Of a stretch of 64,000 bases of DNA, positions 8,547 through 20,871 are shown in pieces. Made by a program: the position numbers and the translations under genes. Origin of the DNA: Citrobacter freundii ATCC 8090 = MTCC 1658 = NBRC 12681. Its GTDB lineage: Bacteria > Pseudomonadota > Gammaproteobacteria > Enterobacterales > Enterobacteriaceae. How positions within the stretch are numbered: the stretch's first letter is position 1; the number at the start of each line of letters is the position of its first letter. The notes under the pieces are model-generated. The model ran no database searches. It saw nothing but the letters and a program-made list of their open reading frames with translations, and was not told the origin of the DNA. The stretch lies in NCBI RefSeq assembly GCF_011064845.1, contig NZ_CP049015.1:3782001-3846000 (forward strand). The letters run 5' to 3'.

Positions 8547-9881
8547 TTATGTCAGCGCCATCCGCAGTTGGTACGCCGCCTGTTGCGCCATTTCCGCCGA
8601 GCTGATATTGGTAAATGACAGCAATATTCCCCTCTTTCCTTCTGACGTTATTCGCCAGCGGCTTAAAGCCTGAACAGCTAACCCGGCTTGATTCGCTTTG
8701 CGCACCAGCGCAATATCATCTCCGTCCACACTCATCACCAGTTGAATCCCACCTTCCTGAGGAATGACGCTAAATCCTTGTTCGGTCAGGGCGTTTTCCA
8801 TCCATTGTCGTCGTTCGGCATAATGTTGTCGCATACATTTTAAGTGTCGCCAGAAGTGACCGTCTCGCATAAAATCCGCCAGCGTTTGCTGCCATAGAAC
8901 CGGAACGCTACAGGCCGTTAGCGCCGCTTGTTGGCGAAAGTGTTCAACCTGGGTCAGGGGCACCACCAGCCATGCCGTACGCAAAGCCGGAAACATCGAT
9001 TTGCTGAACGTTCCGGCATAAATCACCCGCTGGGGCGCATCCAGACTTTTTAGCGGTGGCAACGGCTTACCGTGGTAACGAAATTCACTGTCATAGTCAT
9101 CTTCGATTACCCACGCCTGCGCACGAGTCGCCCACTCCAGCAACTGGTGGCGACGGTCTAAAGACAGTGCTACCCCCAGTGGGCTTTGATGTGCGGGAGT
9201 GAGCAGTACAAAACGCGCCTGCGGGTAGTCGCGGATCCCGGCGCTGACATCCAGACCATCGGCATCCACCGCTACCGGCTTCAACTCAATGCGTTCTTGA
9301 GCCACCACAGGCCGAATCAGCGGAAAGCCGGGATCTTCGACCCACATTCCCTCTCCGGGGTGCGCCAGAGCGCGCAGGATTAACGTCATTGATGCCGCAT
9401 AGCCTGAAGTGATAAAAATCTGCTCTGGCTGGCATTCAATGCTGCGTGAGACCCGCAGGTAATCCACAATCGCCTGACGTAACGCCCGCTCGCCACACAC
9501 ATCGCCCACCGCCAGATCAAAACGCGTTTGGGTGCGTAAACGCCGTCCCATCACCCGCGCCCAGACTTCGCGCGGAAAAAGATCGAGTGCGGGTAATCCC
9601 ATCTGAAAAGTTTGCGGTCTGGGATTTTCTCCGGCAAAGATGGCAGGAGAAACAGGTGCCCTTTCTGGTCGCAGTTGCTCACTGACAAACGTTCCTGCCT
9701 GTCCACGCCGCGCGAGCCAGCCCTGCGCCACCAGCTCTGCATAGGCATTTTCCACCGTCGAGCGTGATACTCCCAGCTCCTGGGCCCAGGTCCGACTGGA
9801 GGGCAATCTGGTACCGGGCTTGAGTTCACCTTTCTCAATTGCGTTTTTTAACTGACGGGCGATTTGCTGATAGCGCGGCAT
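8547..9881 (-). CDS. MocR-family regulator (GntR + aminotransferase fold)
   Basis: A 444-residue fusion of a GntR winged helix (about 1-70, recognition helix LGVSRSTVENAYAEL) with a fold-type I aminotransferase domain (about 90-440). Key PLP residues are present: DDYDSEF around 261-267 and the Schiff-base Lys294 in GTFSKSMFPALR. It should therefore bind PLP as a cofactor or effector. MocR proteins such as PdxR and GabR often control a divergent gene. Here the divergent gene is an AhpD-like protein 90 bases away, with an inverted repeat in between. The target pathway cannot be read from the sequence; PdxR-like control of vitamin B6 genes is unproven, as no pdxST genes are nearby. Not part of the K-12 gene order. 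Confidence 0.88.
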   Translation of the reverse strand: MPRYQQIARQLKNAIEKGELKPGTRLPSSRTWAQELGVSRSTVENAYAELVAQGWLARRGQAGTFVSEQLRPERAPVSPAIFAGENPRPQTFQMGLPALDLFPREVWARVMGRRLRTQTRFDLAVGDVCGERALRQAIVDYLRVSRSIECQPEQIFITSGYAASMTLILRALAHPGEGMWVEDPGFPLIRPVVAQERIELKPVAVDADGLDVSAGIRDYPQARFVLLTPAHQSPLGVALSLDRRHQLLEWATRAQAWVIEDDYDSEFRYHGKPLPPLKSLDAPQRVIYAGTFSKSMFPALRTAWLVVPLTQVEHFRQQAALTACSVPVLWQQTLADFMRDGHFWRHLKCMRQHYAERRQWMENALTEQGFSVIPQEGGIQLVMSVDGDDIALVRKANQAGLAVQALSRWRITSEGKRGILLSFTNISSAEMAQQAAYQLRMALT

Positions 9882-9917
9882 TTATGGTCTGCTTTTTTGG
9901 CAAAAATATGGCTCTCT

Positions 9918-9940
9918 GTAGCAGTCCATTATAGTGCTAC
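9918..9940. promoter_or_regulatory. Candidate operator/promoter between mocR and the AhpD-like gene
   Basis: Inverted repeat GTAGCA-N11-TGCTAC whose spacer includes TATAGT (9930-9935), a plausible -10 element for the rightward gene about 40 bases upstream of its ATG. Its position between a MocR gene and its divergent neighbour makes it the best candidate for the regulator's site. No clear -35 was found. Confidence 0.5.
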
Positions 9941-9971
9941 ATTGCGGGTCATCCAAACGAGGAGAAATACC

Positions 9972-10403
9972 ATGACCATGTTACGCCAGCCCTATTATGA
10001 ACTCAGCCCTGAAATCTATAACGCTCTGGTTCAGGCAAGCAAAGCGCTGGAGAACTGCGCGCTGGAACCTACGCTGACGGAACTGATTTACCTGCGGGTC
10101 TCGCAAATCAACGGCTGCGCCTTTTGTCTGGAAATGCACAGTAAAGCACTGCGCAAATCCGGTGTTGCGCAGGCCAAACTGGATGCGCTGGCAGGCTGGC
10201 GGGTGAGTCACCACTTCAGCGAGCAGGAACGTGCGGCGCTGGCGTGGGCCGAATCGGTCACTCAAATTGCCACTACTCACGCCGAAGATGACGTTTATCT
10301 GCCACTACTCGACCATTTCAGCGCGAAAGAGATTAGCGACCTGACATTTGCCATTAGCCTGATGAACTGCTTTAACCGCCTGGCGGTGGGGATGCGCATG
10401 TGA
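9972..10403 (+). CDS. Carboxymuconolactone decarboxylase / AhpD-like protein
   Basis: A 143-residue protein of the CMD/AhpD superfamily, mostly helical. It has the redox motif CAFCLEMH (Cys49, Cys52, His56), i.e. CxxC followed by His as in alkylhydroperoxidase D, and the conserved Glu in TELIYLRVSQINGC. Proteins of this type are thiol-dependent peroxidases or have unknown oxidative roles; the decarboxylase activity is restricted to a different subgroup. The start at 9972 is preceded by GAGGAGAAATACC. It is divergent from mocR, which probably regulates it. A BIME follows directly after the stop. Not found at this place in K-12. Confidence 0.85.
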   Translation: MTMLRQPYYELSPEIYNALVQASKALENCALEPTLTELIYLRVSQINGCAFCLEMHSKALRKSGVAQAKLDALAGWRVSHHFSEQERAALAWAESVTQIATTHAEDDVYLPLLDHFSAKEISDLTFAISLMNCFNRLAVGMRM

Positions 10404-10412
10404 TTCTGCGCT

Positions 10413-10495
10413 GCCGGATGGCGGCATAAACGCCTTATCCGGCCTGGGAAGTGCTTTCCTGTAGGCCGGATTAGACGCGACGCGCGCCATCCGGC
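10413..10495. repeat. BIME: two inverted REP units
   Basis: REP units GCCGGATGGCGGC...TTATCCGGC (10413-10443) and GCCGGATTAG...CCATCCGGC (10465-10495) in opposite orientation after the AhpD-like gene. Confidence 0.9.
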
Positions 10496-10560
10496 AACCT
10501 GCGATGGTACATATCACTTCCCCTGCCATGCCCATAACCCAGCCCATCATCAATCTAAAA

Positions 10561-10607
10561 TTCCCATATCTTGTATGGTTGAATCTTTTTAAAACTACAT
10601 CTAGTAT
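10561..10607 (+). promoter_or_regulatory. Two NrdR boxes upstream of nrdH
   Basis: Two 16-base matches to the NrdR consensus (C-w-A-t-A-T-a-T-w-G core): 10561-10576, core CCATATCTTG, and 10592-10607, core CTACATCTAG. They are 31 bases apart, three helical turns, as known for enterobacterial nrd promoters. They should bind the ATP/dATP-sensing repressor NrdR. E. coli nrdHIEF is also Fur-controlled; no Fur box was scored. Confidence 0.72.
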
Positions 10608-10682
10608 CTTTCCTATCAGGACACACACAACCCGACGCCCTCTATCGCGCCGATCTTTTATTTTTAAATGGAAATACGAATC

Positions 10683-10928
10683 ATGCGTATTATTATTTAC
10701 ACTCGCAATAACTGTGTTCAGTGCCATGCCACCAAACGGGCAATGGAAAGCCGTGGTTTTGACTTTGAGATGGTAAACGTCGATTTACAGCCCGATTTGG
10801 CTGATAACCTGCGCGATCAAGGGTTTCGCCAGTTACCGGTCGTAGTCGCGGGTGAAACCAGTTGGTCAGGGTTTCGCCCGGACATGATCAACCGTCTGCA
10901 TCCGGAACACCGTGTGGCCAGCGCATGA
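10683..10928 (+). CDS. nrdH: NrdH-redoxin
   Basis: An 81-residue glutaredoxin-like protein with thioredoxin-like properties that reduces the class Ib ribonucleotide reductase NrdEF. The redox motif CVQC is at residues 11-14, near the N-terminus of the thioredoxin fold; the NrdH C-terminal signature WSGFRPDMI is conserved. The ATG at 10683 gives the K-12 length; an in-frame ATG 15 bases upstream adds five non-conserved residues. First gene of nrdHIEF, and it overlaps nrdI by 4 bases (ATGA). Expression is expected under iron limitation and oxidative stress. Confidence 0.95.
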   Translation: MRIIIYTRNNCVQCHATKRAMESRGFDFEMVNVDLQPDLADNLRDQGFRQLPVVVAGETSWSGFRPDMINRLHPEHRVASA

Positions 10929-11307
10929 GTCAGCTCGTCTACTTCTCCAGCAGCTCCGAAAATACGCACCGCTTTATGCAGCGTCTGGGGCTGCCTGCCA
11001 TCCGCATTCCGCTTAACGAACGCGAGCCGATCCGGGTAGACGAACCTTACATATTAATCGTGCCGTCCTACGGCGGCGGCGGCACTGCTGGCGCGGTCCC
11101 AAGACAGGTGATCCGCTTTTTAAACGATACGCACAACCGGGCGTTAATCCGTGGAGTGATCGCCTCCGGCAATCATAATTTCGGTGACGCCTACGGTCGC
11201 GCGGGTGATGTCATCTCACAAAAATGCGGCGTGCCGTGGCTCTATCGCTTTGAGCTGATGGGCACCCAAAGCGATATCGACAACGTTCGAAAAGGAGTGA
11301 GCGAATT

Positions 11308-11335
<28 letters not shown>
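10925..11335 (+). CDS. nrdI: Flavodoxin-like NrdI
   Basis: NrdI is the FMN protein that supplies superoxide/peroxide to build the dimanganese-tyrosyl radical cofactor of NrdF. It has 136 residues as in K-12. The flavodoxin-like N-terminus [14 protein letters not shown] binds the FMN phosphate, and [13 protein letters not shown] is the glycine-rich loop typical of NrdI. The ATG overlaps the nrdH stop, implying translational coupling. Its 3' end overlaps the first codons of nrdE by 28 bases. Confidence 0.95.
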
Positions 11336-14422
<3,087 letters not shown>

Positions 14423-14776
14423 CACTCATTTTCACGGGAAATACCGTACATTTTTCGCGGAAATATTTTAACAGGATCACACTTTTGTCGTGCAAATATA
14501 ATTGTGTGATCTACACTCAATATCAGACGCATTATTCGCCTGCATTCCAGCAATTCAGGCGACTTTTCATTGCCATTTACAAAAAATATTAATCCGCTCA
14601 CATTCGCGCTCAGCCCTTATATCACGGGAAGTCCCGCCACCTGGCCTTTGGCAATATTCATGCCACAACCAAATTCAGGGTTGTCTCAGATTCTCAGTAT
14701 GTTAGGGTAGAAAAAGGTCACTATTTCCATCAGGTAATATATCGATATAAACAAATAACAGGAATCATTCTATTGC
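14423..14776 (+). promoter_or_regulatory. proU control region
   Basis: 354 bases between nrdF and proV. It is AT-rich, in line with H-NS-mediated silencing of E. coli proU. The osmoregulated sigma-70 promoter P2 is recognisable: -35 TTGTCT at 14681-14686, a 16-base spacer, and -10 TAGGGT at 14703-14708, matching the K-12 P2 sequence closely. The AT-rich downstream regulatory element of E. coli lies inside proV. A second upstream promoter (P1) was not pinned down. Confidence 0.75.
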
Positions 14777-15979
14777 ATGGCAATTAAATTAGAAGTTAAA
14801 AATCTCTATAAGATATTTGGAGAGCATCCGCAGAGAGCCTTCAAATATATTGAAAAAGGACTTTCAAAAGAGCAGATTCTGGATAAAACGGGGCTATCGC
14901 TTGGCGTTAAGAACGCCAGTCTGGCCATTGAAGAAGGCGAGATATTTGTCATCATGGGATTATCCGGTTCGGGTAAATCCACAATGGTACGCCTTCTCAA
15001 TCGCCTGATTGAACCCACCCGCGGGCAGGTATTGATTGACGGCGTAGACATCGCCCGGATATCCGATGCTGAGCTTCGCGAGGTGCGCAGAAAAAAGATT
15101 GCGATGGTGTTCCAGTCCTTTGCCCTGATGCCGCACATGACGGTGCTGGACAATACGGCGTTCGGCATGGAATTAGCCGGTGTTGGTGCGGATGAACGTC
15201 GTGAAAAAGCGTTAGATGCGCTACGTCAGGTTGGTCTGGAGAATTATGCTCACGGATACCCGGATGAACTTTCCGGGGGTATGCGCCAGCGTGTAGGCCT
15301 CGCCCGCGCATTAGCCATTAACCCTGATATCTTATTAATGGATGAGGCCTTCTCAGCCCTCGATCCATTAATTCGTACTGAGATGCAGGATGAACTGGTA
15401 AAACTACAGGCGAAGCATCAGCGCACCGTGGTCTTTATATCGCATGATCTCGACGAAGCTATGCGTATTGGCGACAGAATTGCCATTATGCAAAACGGTG
15501 AAGTGGTCCAGGTCGGCACGCCGGATGAAATCCTGAATAATCCAGCCAATGATTATGTACGCACCTTCTTCCGTGGCGTTGATATTAGCCAGGTCTTCAG
15601 TGCGAAAGATATTTCACGCCGTAGCCCCGAAGGTTTAATTCGTAAAACGCCCGGGGTGGGTCCACGTTCGGCGCTGCAATTATTGCAGGACAAAGATCGC
15701 GAATATGGTTACGTGATCGAACGCGGCAATAAATTCGTTGGCGTTGTTTCAATCGACTCCTTAAAAACAGCGTTAAGTCAGGCGCAAGGTATTGAAGCGG
15801 CATTGATCGATGAGCCGTTAGCCGTAGATGCACAAACTCCTCTCAGCGAGTTGCTTTCTCATGTCGGCCAGGCCCCGTGCGCGGTGCCGGTTGTTGATGA
15901 GGAACAGCAGTATGTGGGCGTCATTTCAAAACGCATGCTGTTACAGGCTTTAGATCGTGAGGGGGTAAACAATGGCTGA
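14777..15979 (+). CDS. proV: Glycine betaine/proline ABC transporter ATP-binding subunit
   Basis: ProV energises the osmoprotectant importer ProVWX. It has 400 residues as in K-12. Walker A GLSGSGKS is at residues 61-68, the signature is [15 protein letters not shown], Walker B is [12 protein letters not shown], and the switch His is in [12 protein letters not shown]-terminal pair of CBS domains (about 280-400) senses ionic strength in the family. The start ATG sits in TTGCATGG, as in E. coli. It overlaps proW by 8 bases. High osmolarity induction is expected from the conserved P2 promoter. Confidence 0.97.
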   Translation: MAIKLEVKNLYKIFGEHPQRAFKYIEKGLSKEQILDKTGLSLGVKNASLAIEEGEIFVIMGLSGSGKSTMVRLLNRLIEPTRGQVLIDGVDIARISDAELREVRRKKIAMVFQSFALMPHMTVLDNTAFGMELAGVGADERREKALDALRQVGLENYAHGYPDELSGGMRQRVGLARALAINPDILLMDEAFSALDPLIRTEMQDELVKLQAKHQRTVVFISHDLDEAMRIGDRIAIMQNGEVVQVGTPDEILNNPANDYVRTFFRGVDISQVFSAKDISRRSPEGLIRKTPGVGPRSALQLLQDKDREYGYVIERGNKFVGVVSIDSLKTALSQAQGIEAALIDEPLAVDAQTPLSELLSHVGQAPCAVPVVDEEQQYVGVISKRMLLQALDREGVNNG

Positions 15980-17036
15980 TCAAACTAATCCGTGGGATAC
16001 CACACCAGCGGCCGACAGCGCCGCACAAACTGCCGATGCCTGGAGCACGCCATCCGGTGCGCCCACTGACGGCGGTGGCGCGGACTGGCTGACCAGCGCC
16101 CCCGCGCCGGCACCAGAGCATTTCAATATTATGGATCCGTTCCATAAAACGCTGATCCCACTGGACAGCTGGGTCACAGAGGGGATCGACTGGGTCGTTA
16201 CCCATTTCCGTCCGGTCTTCCAGGGCATTCGTGTCCCGGTGGATTACATTCTCAACGGTTTTCAACAGCTGCTGTTAGGTATGCCAGCCCCGGTGGCGAT
16301 TATCCTGTTCGCGCTAATTGCCTGGCAGATTTCCGGTGTTGGGATGGGCGTTGCTACGCTGATTTCCTTGATTGCCATCGGTGCCATCGGCGCGTGGTCG
16401 CAGGCCATGATAACTCTGGCGCTGGTGTTGACCGCGTTGCTGTTCTGCGTGGTGATCGGTCTGCCGATGGGGATCTGGTTGGCGCGCAGTCCACGGGCAG
16501 CAAAAATTGTTCGCCCGCTGCTGGACGCCATGCAAACCACACCCGCGTTTGTCTATCTGGTGCCGATTGTCATGTTGTTCGGTATTGGTAACGTCCCGGG
16601 CGTAGTGGTGACGATTATCTTCGCCCTGCCGCCAATCGTACGTCTGACTATTCTGGGGATTAACCAGGTTCCAGCCGATCTGATTGAAGCCTCGCGTTCG
16701 TTTGGTGCCAGCCCGCGTCAGATGCTGTTTAAAGTGCAGCTCCCGCTGGCAATGCCCACCATTATGGCCGGGGTTAACCAGACGCTGATGCTGGCGCTCT
16801 CAATGGTCGTCATCGCGTCGATGATTGCCGTGGGCGGGCTGGGTCAGATGGTTCTGCGCGGAATTGGTCGTCTGGATATGGGGCTTGCCACCGTCGGCGG
16901 AGTTGGGATTGTGATCCTCGCCATCATTCTGGATCGCCTGACACAGGCCGTTGGTCGCGATTCGCGTAGCCGTGGCAACCGTCGCTGGTACACCACTGGT
17001 CCCGTTGGGCTTATCACTCGCCCTTTCACGAAGTAA
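15972..17036 (+). CDS. proW: Glycine betaine/proline ABC transporter permease
   Basis: Inner-membrane permease of ProVWX, 354 residues as in E. coli. It has a long polar, Ala/Pro/Ser-rich periplasmic N-terminal tail of about 100 residues, an unusual family trait. About seven hydrophobic helices follow. The EAA loop that contacts ProV is visible as [20 protein letters not shown]. Start overlaps the end of proV, so the two are translationally coupled. The C-terminal tail is basic. A REP-like palindrome and an ERIC variant separate it from proX. Confidence 0.96.
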   Translation: MADQTNPWDTTPAADSAAQTADAWSTPSGAPTDGGGADWLTSAPAPAPEHFNIMDPFHKTLIPLDSWVTEGIDWVVTHFRPVFQGIRVPVDYILNGFQQLLLGMPAPVAIILFALIAWQISGVGMGVATLISLIAIGAIGAWSQAMITLALVLTALLFCVVIGLPMGIWLARSPRAAKIVRPLLDAMQTTPAFVYLVPIVMLFGIGNVPGVVVTIIFALPPIVRLTILGINQVPADLIEASRSFGASPRQMLFKVQLPLAMPTIMAGVNQTLMLALSMVVIASMIAVGGLGQMVLRGIGRLDMGLATVGGVGIVILAIILDRLTQAVGRDSRSRGNRRWYTTGPVGLITRPFTK

Positions 17037-17046
17037 TTCACCCGTT

Positions 17047-17072
17047 GCCCGGTGGCGCATTGCTTACCGGGC
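17047..17072. repeat. REP variant after proW
   Basis: GCCCGGTGGCG...TTACCGGGC palindrome, the REP variant with a GCCCGG head, within the 189-base proW-proX gap. Confidence 0.75.
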
Positions 17073-17097
17073 CTACAATTCATTAACTTGCACAAAA

Positions 17098-17206
17098 TCA
17101 TTCAAGTTGCATCGCGGCGGCAAACGAATGTATCCCCAGGAGCGTACAAGTAGTACGTGACTGGGGTGCATGAGTGCAGCCAACAAAGAGGCGGCTTGAA
17201 GGATGA
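17098..17206. repeat. ERIC element, divergent copy between proW and proX
   Basis: Core TATCCCCAGGAGCGTAC...GTACGTGACTGGGGTGCA, with ends TTCAAGTTGCA and GGCTTGAAGGATGA, about 109 bp. It resembles the ERIC centre with compensating changes (AGCGTAC / GTACGTGA), so the RNA stem is kept. It lies inside the proVWX operon, just upstream of the proX ribosome site. Confidence 0.8.
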
Positions 17207-17225
17207 AGTGCAATAAGGAACAACG

Positions 17226-18221
17226 ATGCGACAGAAAGCAATTATTGCCACAGCGTTTGCCACCCTTGTCTCCACCAGCACTTTCGCTGCCGACCTGCCG
17301 GGCAAAGGCATTACCGTACAGCCAATCCAGAGCACTATCTCTGAAGAATCCTTCCAGACGCAGTTAGTCGCCCGTGCGCTGGAGAAACTGGGTTACACCG
17401 TTAACAAAACCAGCGAAGTTGACTACAACGTCGGCTATACCTCCATTGCCTCTGGCGATGCAACTTTTACCGCCGTGAACTGGCAGCCGCTGCATGATGA
17501 TATGTACGCCGCGGCGGGCGGAGACAAAAAGTTTTATCGCGAGGGGGTATTCGTTACGGGTGCCGCACAGGGTTATCTGATCGACAAAAAAACCGCTGAG
17601 CAGTACAAAATCACCAATATCGCCCAGTTAAAAGATCCGAAGATCGCCAAAATCTTTGACACCAACGGTGACGGAAAAGCCGATATGATGGGCTGTTCAC
17701 CAGGCTGGGGTTGTGAAGCAGTAATCAACCACCAGAACAAAGCTTTCGATTTGGAAAAAACCGTCGAAGTCAGCCACGGTAACTATGCAGCAATGATGGC
17801 TGACACCATTACCCGCTTCAAAGAAGGTAAACCCATTCTTTACTACACCTGGACACCGTACTGGGTCAGCGACGTAATGAAGCCGGGTAAAGATGTGGTC
17901 TGGCTGCAGGTGCCGTTCTCTTCCCTGCCAGGCGAGCAGAAAGATATTGATACCAAGCTGCCAAACGGCGCCAACTACGGCTTCCCGGTGAACACGATGC
18001 ATATTGTCGCCAATAAAGCCTGGGCAGAGAAAAACCCGGCTGCGGCGAAACTGTTTGCCATCATGAAGCTGCCGCTGGCGGATATCAACGCGCAGAACGC
18101 AATGATGCACGACGGGAAAGCGTCTGAAGCCGACGTGCAGGGTCACGTTGACGGCTGGATCAAAGCCCACCAGCAGCAGTTTGACGGCTGGGTGAACGAA
18201 GCGCTGGCCGCGCAGAAATAA
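17226..18221 (+). CDS. proX: Periplasmic glycine betaine/proline-binding protein
   Basis: ProX captures glycine betaine in the periplasm for ProVW. It has 331 residues (330 in K-12). The Sec signal peptide [21 protein letters not shown] ends before ADLPG. Aromatic residues for betaine binding (Trp in [17 protein letters not shown] and YYTWTPYWV) match the family's Trp cage. It is preceded by AAGGAACA. Separation from proW by REP and ERIC sequences could set a different expression level for the binding protein. Confidence 0.97.
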   Translation: MRQKAIIATAFATLVSTSTFAADLPGKGITVQPIQSTISEESFQTQLVARALEKLGYTVNKTSEVDYNVGYTSIASGDATFTAVNWQPLHDDMYAAAGGDKKFYREGVFVTGAAQGYLIDKKTAEQYKITNIAQLKDPKIAKIFDTNGDGKADMMGCSPGWGCEAVINHQNKAFDLEKTVEVSHGNYAAMMADTITRFKEGKPILYYTWTPYWVSDVMKPGKDVVWLQVPFSSLPGEQKDIDTKLPNGANYGFPVNTMHIVANKAWAEKNPAAAKLFAIMKLPLADINAQNAMMHDGKASEADVQGHVDGWIKAHQQQFDGWVNEALAAQK

Positions 18222-18231
18222 CCCACTCACA

Positions 18232-18259
18232 GGCCTGATGAGCGTATTGCCATCAGGCC
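18232..18259 (+). terminator. Hairpin after proX
   Basis: GGCCTGATG / CATCAGGCC, a 9-bp stem with a 10-base loop, 10 bases after the proX stop. No clear U-tract, so it may act mainly as an mRNA-stabilising REP-like structure. Confidence 0.5.
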
Positions 18260-18274
18260 AGTAACCGCATAAAT

Positions 18275-18306
18275 GCCGGATGGTGGCGCGATGCGCCTTA
18301 TCCGGC
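18275..18306. repeat. REP unit upstream of the ygaY-like gene
   Basis: GCCGGATGGTGGCG...CTTATCCGGC palindrome, about 105 bases before the next gene. Confidence 0.85.
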
Positions 18307-18411
18307 CTATCCACCCTCCTCCAATCGCACAATCCATCACTCAACAAATCAGCAACATTTAATCACTTCCGTTATGATTGTTTTCTGCAATCCATTATTC
18401 AGTTGAAAACC

Positions 18412-19596
18412 ATGACGAAAACAACTCAGGGACTTAGCCCTTCGCTAATCCTGTTAATGTCTATCGCCACCGGCCTCGCCGTCGCCAGTAACTATTATGC
18501 GCAGCCGCTGCTCGACACCATCGCACGCAACTTTTCGCTCTCTGCCAGTACCGCAGGGTTTATCGTCACCGCGGCCCAGCTCGGCTACGCCGCCGGCCTG
18601 CTGTTCTTAGTGCCGCTCGGCGATATGTTTGAACGCCGGATGCTGATTGTCTCCATGACGCTGTTAGCGGCTGGTGGCATGCTGATCACCGCCAGCAGCC
18701 AGTCGCTGGGTATGCTGATCCTCGGTACTGCCCTGACCGGGCTGTTCTCGGTAGTGGCACAGATTTTGGTTCCGCTGGCGGCAACGCTTGCCACACCGGA
18801 CAAGCGCGGTAAAGTTGTTGGGACGATTATGAGCGGCCTGCTGCTAGGTATTCTACTGGCGCGCACCGTGGCGGGATTACTGGCGAATCTTGGCGGCTGG
18901 CGCACCGTATTTTGGGTCGCATCAGTATTAATGGCGCTGATGGCGGTTGCACTGTGGCGCGGCCTGCCGAAGATGAAATCCGATACCCATCTCAACTATC
19001 CGCAGCTGTTAGGCTCCGTATTCAGCCTGTTTATTCACGATAAATTGCTGCGTACCCGCGCGATGCTGGGCTGCCTGACTTTTGCCAATTTCAGTATTCT
19101 GTGGACCTCGATGGCATTTTTGCTCGCCGCGCCGCCATTTAACTATTCGGAAGGAATGATTGGTCTGTTCGGTCTGGCGGGTGCCGCAGGGGCGTTAGGC
19201 GCACGTCCGGCGGGCGGTTTTGCCGATAAAGGTAAATCCCACCTGACCACAACCATGGGGCTACTGTTACTACTGCTCTCCTGGCTTGCTATTTGGTTTG
19301 GGCATGCTTCAGTCCCCATGCTGATTATCGGTATTCTGGTGTTGGACCTCACCGTTCAGGGAGTGCACATCACCAACCAGACGGTTATCTATCGCATTCA
19401 TCCTGACGCGCGTAATCGCCTGACAGCCGGATACATGACCAGCTATTTTATTGGCGGAGCGGCAGGTTCGCTGATTTCAGCCTCTGCCTGGCAGCATGCC
19501 GGGTGGGCTGGCGTTTGTCTGGCAGGTACGACCGTTGCCATACTCAACCTGTTGGTCTGGTGGCGAGGTTTTCACCGTCAGGAAGCCGTAAATTAA
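18412..19596 (+). CDS. ygaY: MFS transporter, ygaY homologue (intact)
   Basis: A 394-residue major facilitator with twelve hydrophobic segments. The MFS motif between helices 2 and 3 is visible as GDMFERRMLI. It sits between proX and ygaZ, the position of E. coli ygaY, which I recall as a pseudogene in K-12; here the frame is uninterrupted. It resembles sugar/drug efflux proteins of the AraJ/NepI type, but the substrate is unknown. I chose the ATG at 18412 because upstream frame codons run into REP sequence; the ribosome site is weak (TTGAAAACC). The C-terminus is short and basic. Confidence 0.85.
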   Translation: MTKTTQGLSPSLILLMSIATGLAVASNYYAQPLLDTIARNFSLSASTAGFIVTAAQLGYAAGLLFLVPLGDMFERRMLIVSMTLLAAGGMLITASSQSLGMLILGTALTGLFSVVAQILVPLAATLATPDKRGKVVGTIMSGLLLGILLARTVAGLLANLGGWRTVFWVASVLMALMAVALWRGLPKMKSDTHLNYPQLLGSVFSLFIHDKLLRTRAMLGCLTFANFSILWTSMAFLLAAPPFNYSEGMIGLFGLAGAAGALGARPAGGFADKGKSHLTTTMGLLLLLLSWLAIWFGHASVPMLIIGILVLDLTVQGVHITNQTVIYRIHPDARNRLTAGYMTSYFIGGAAGSLISASAWQHAGWAGVCLAGTTVAILNLLVWWRGFHRQEAVN

Positions 19597-19622
19597 GCGT
19601 ATAACGCATGTTTACCGCTGAT

Positions 19623-19650
19623 TGGGCTCCACAGGGTGTTAAGGAGCCCA
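19623..19650 (+). terminator. Inverted repeat between the ygaY-like gene and ygaZ
   Basis: TGGGCTCC / GGAGCCCA, an 8-bp stem with a 12-base loop, after the ygaY-like stop. No U-tract follows, so termination is uncertain. Confidence 0.4.
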
Positions 19651-19718
19651 TCAGTCTGCTAAGGTTATAACTCATTGAACCAAGTTATATTAATTTCGGT
19701 AATGAAACCTATAACCCT

Positions 19719-20456
19719 ATGGAAAGCCCTGTACCCCAGTCTGAATCCAGTTCGGCAACGTTAACGGAAGGATTCAAAGACAGCCTGCCAATTGTTATCA
19801 GCTATATTCCGGTCGCTTTTGCATTTGGTCTCAATGCCACTCGCCTTGGCTTTACGCCGGTTGAAAGCGTCTTTTTCTCCTGCATTATCTATGCGGGAGC
19901 CAGCCAGTTTGTCATTACCACCATGCTCGCCGCAGGCAGTTCGCTGTGGGTCGCCGCGCTGACCGTCATGGCCATGGATGTCCGTCATGTTTTGTACGGC
20001 CCTTCCCTGCGTAGTCGGATCGCCCAGCGACTGAGTAAACCCAAAAGCGCGCTGTGGGCTTTTGGCCTTACCGATGAAGTCTTTGCCGCTGCAACGGCGA
20101 AACTGGTACGGGATAACCGGCGCTGGAGTGAAAACTGGATGATCGGCATTGCGCTATGCTCCTGGGCCTCCTGGGTGTTTGGTACGGTGCTCGGCGCGTT
20201 TTCCGGCAGTGGTTTACTCAAAGATTACCCGGCGGTTGAAGCGGCACTGGGCTTCATGCTCCCGGCGCTGTTTATGAGCTTCCTGCTCGCGTCATTCCAA
20301 CGAAAACAGGCGCTTTGCGTGACTGCGGCCCTGGCCGGGGCGCTGGCTGGCGTCATGCTGTTTTCCATCCCTGCCGCTATCCTTGCAGGTATTGTCTGTG
20401 GATGCCTGACGGCGCTCATCCAGTCATTTTGGCAAGGAGGTCCTGATGAGCTATGA
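19719..20456 (+). CDS. ygaZ: L-valine exporter subunit (AzlC family)
   Basis: YgaZ with YgaH exports branched-chain amino acids, notably L-valine, in E. coli. It has 245 residues as in K-12. The AzlC hallmarks are seen: [12 protein letters not shown] in helix 1, YAGASQFV, and the conserved [13 protein letters not shown] before helix 3. It overlaps ygaH by 11 bases. No strong ribosome site is visible before the ATG at 19719; the start follows the K-12 N-terminus MESP. Confidence 0.95.
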   Translation: MESPVPQSESSSATLTEGFKDSLPIVISYIPVAFAFGLNATRLGFTPVESVFFSCIIYAGASQFVITTMLAAGSSLWVAALTVMAMDVRHVLYGPSLRSRIAQRLSKPKSALWAFGLTDEVFAAATAKLVRDNRRWSENWMIGIALCSWASWVFGTVLGAFSGSGLLKDYPAVEAALGFMLPALFMSFLLASFQRKQALCVTAALAGALAGVMLFSIPAAILAGIVCGCLTALIQSFWQGGPDEL

Positions 20457-20781
20457 AGTTCTGCTACTTGGCCTGTTGGTCGGCTGCGTAAATTACTGTT
20501 TTCGCTATTTGCCGCTCCGTCTTGGGGTCGGCAATGTTCGCCCGACGAAGCGCGGCGCGACGGGCATATTACTCGACACTATTGGCATTACATCAATTTG
20601 CGCCCTGCTGGTGGTGTCTACCGCGCCAGAAGTGATGCACGACGCTCGTCGGTTCGTGCCTACTCTGGTGGGGTTTGTCATACTGGGTGCAAGCTTCTAT
20701 AAGACCCGCAGCATCATCATTCCAACGTTACTGAGTGCTCTGGGCTATGGATTAGCCTGGAAAATGCTGGTTGTCTTATAG
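20446..20781 (+). CDS. ygaH: L-valine exporter subunit (AzlD family)
   Basis: A small partner of YgaZ: 111 residues, four hydrophobic helices, the AzlD motif FRYLPLRLG near the N-terminus. AAGGAGG lies within the 3' end of ygaZ, so translation is coupled. mprA follows after 90 bases with its own promoter, although readthrough in the same direction is possible. Confidence 0.94.
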   Translation: MSYEVLLLGLLVGCVNYCFRYLPLRLGVGNVRPTKRGATGILLDTIGITSICALLVVSTAPEVMHDARRFVPTLVGFVILGASFYKTRSIIIPTLLSALGYGLAWKMLVVL

Positions 20782-20812
20782 ATAAAAACAATCATTTTAA
20801 ATTAATAATACA

Positions 20813-20841
20813 TTTACTTTATTTGTCACTGTCGTTACTAT
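20813..20841 (+). promoter_or_regulatory. Probable mprA-emrAB promoter
   Basis: TTTACT, a 17-base spacer, TACTAT, ending about 30 bases before the mprA ATG. The region is AT-rich and is where MprA binds in E. coli to repress its own operon. Confidence 0.5.
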
Positions 20842-20871
20842 ATCGGCTGAAATTAATGAGGTTATACCCAA

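Noticed and set aside
17098..17206. Novel repeat within proVWX
   Set aside because: The core CCCCAGGAGC...GACTGGGG and the end sequences identify it as a diverged ERIC element.
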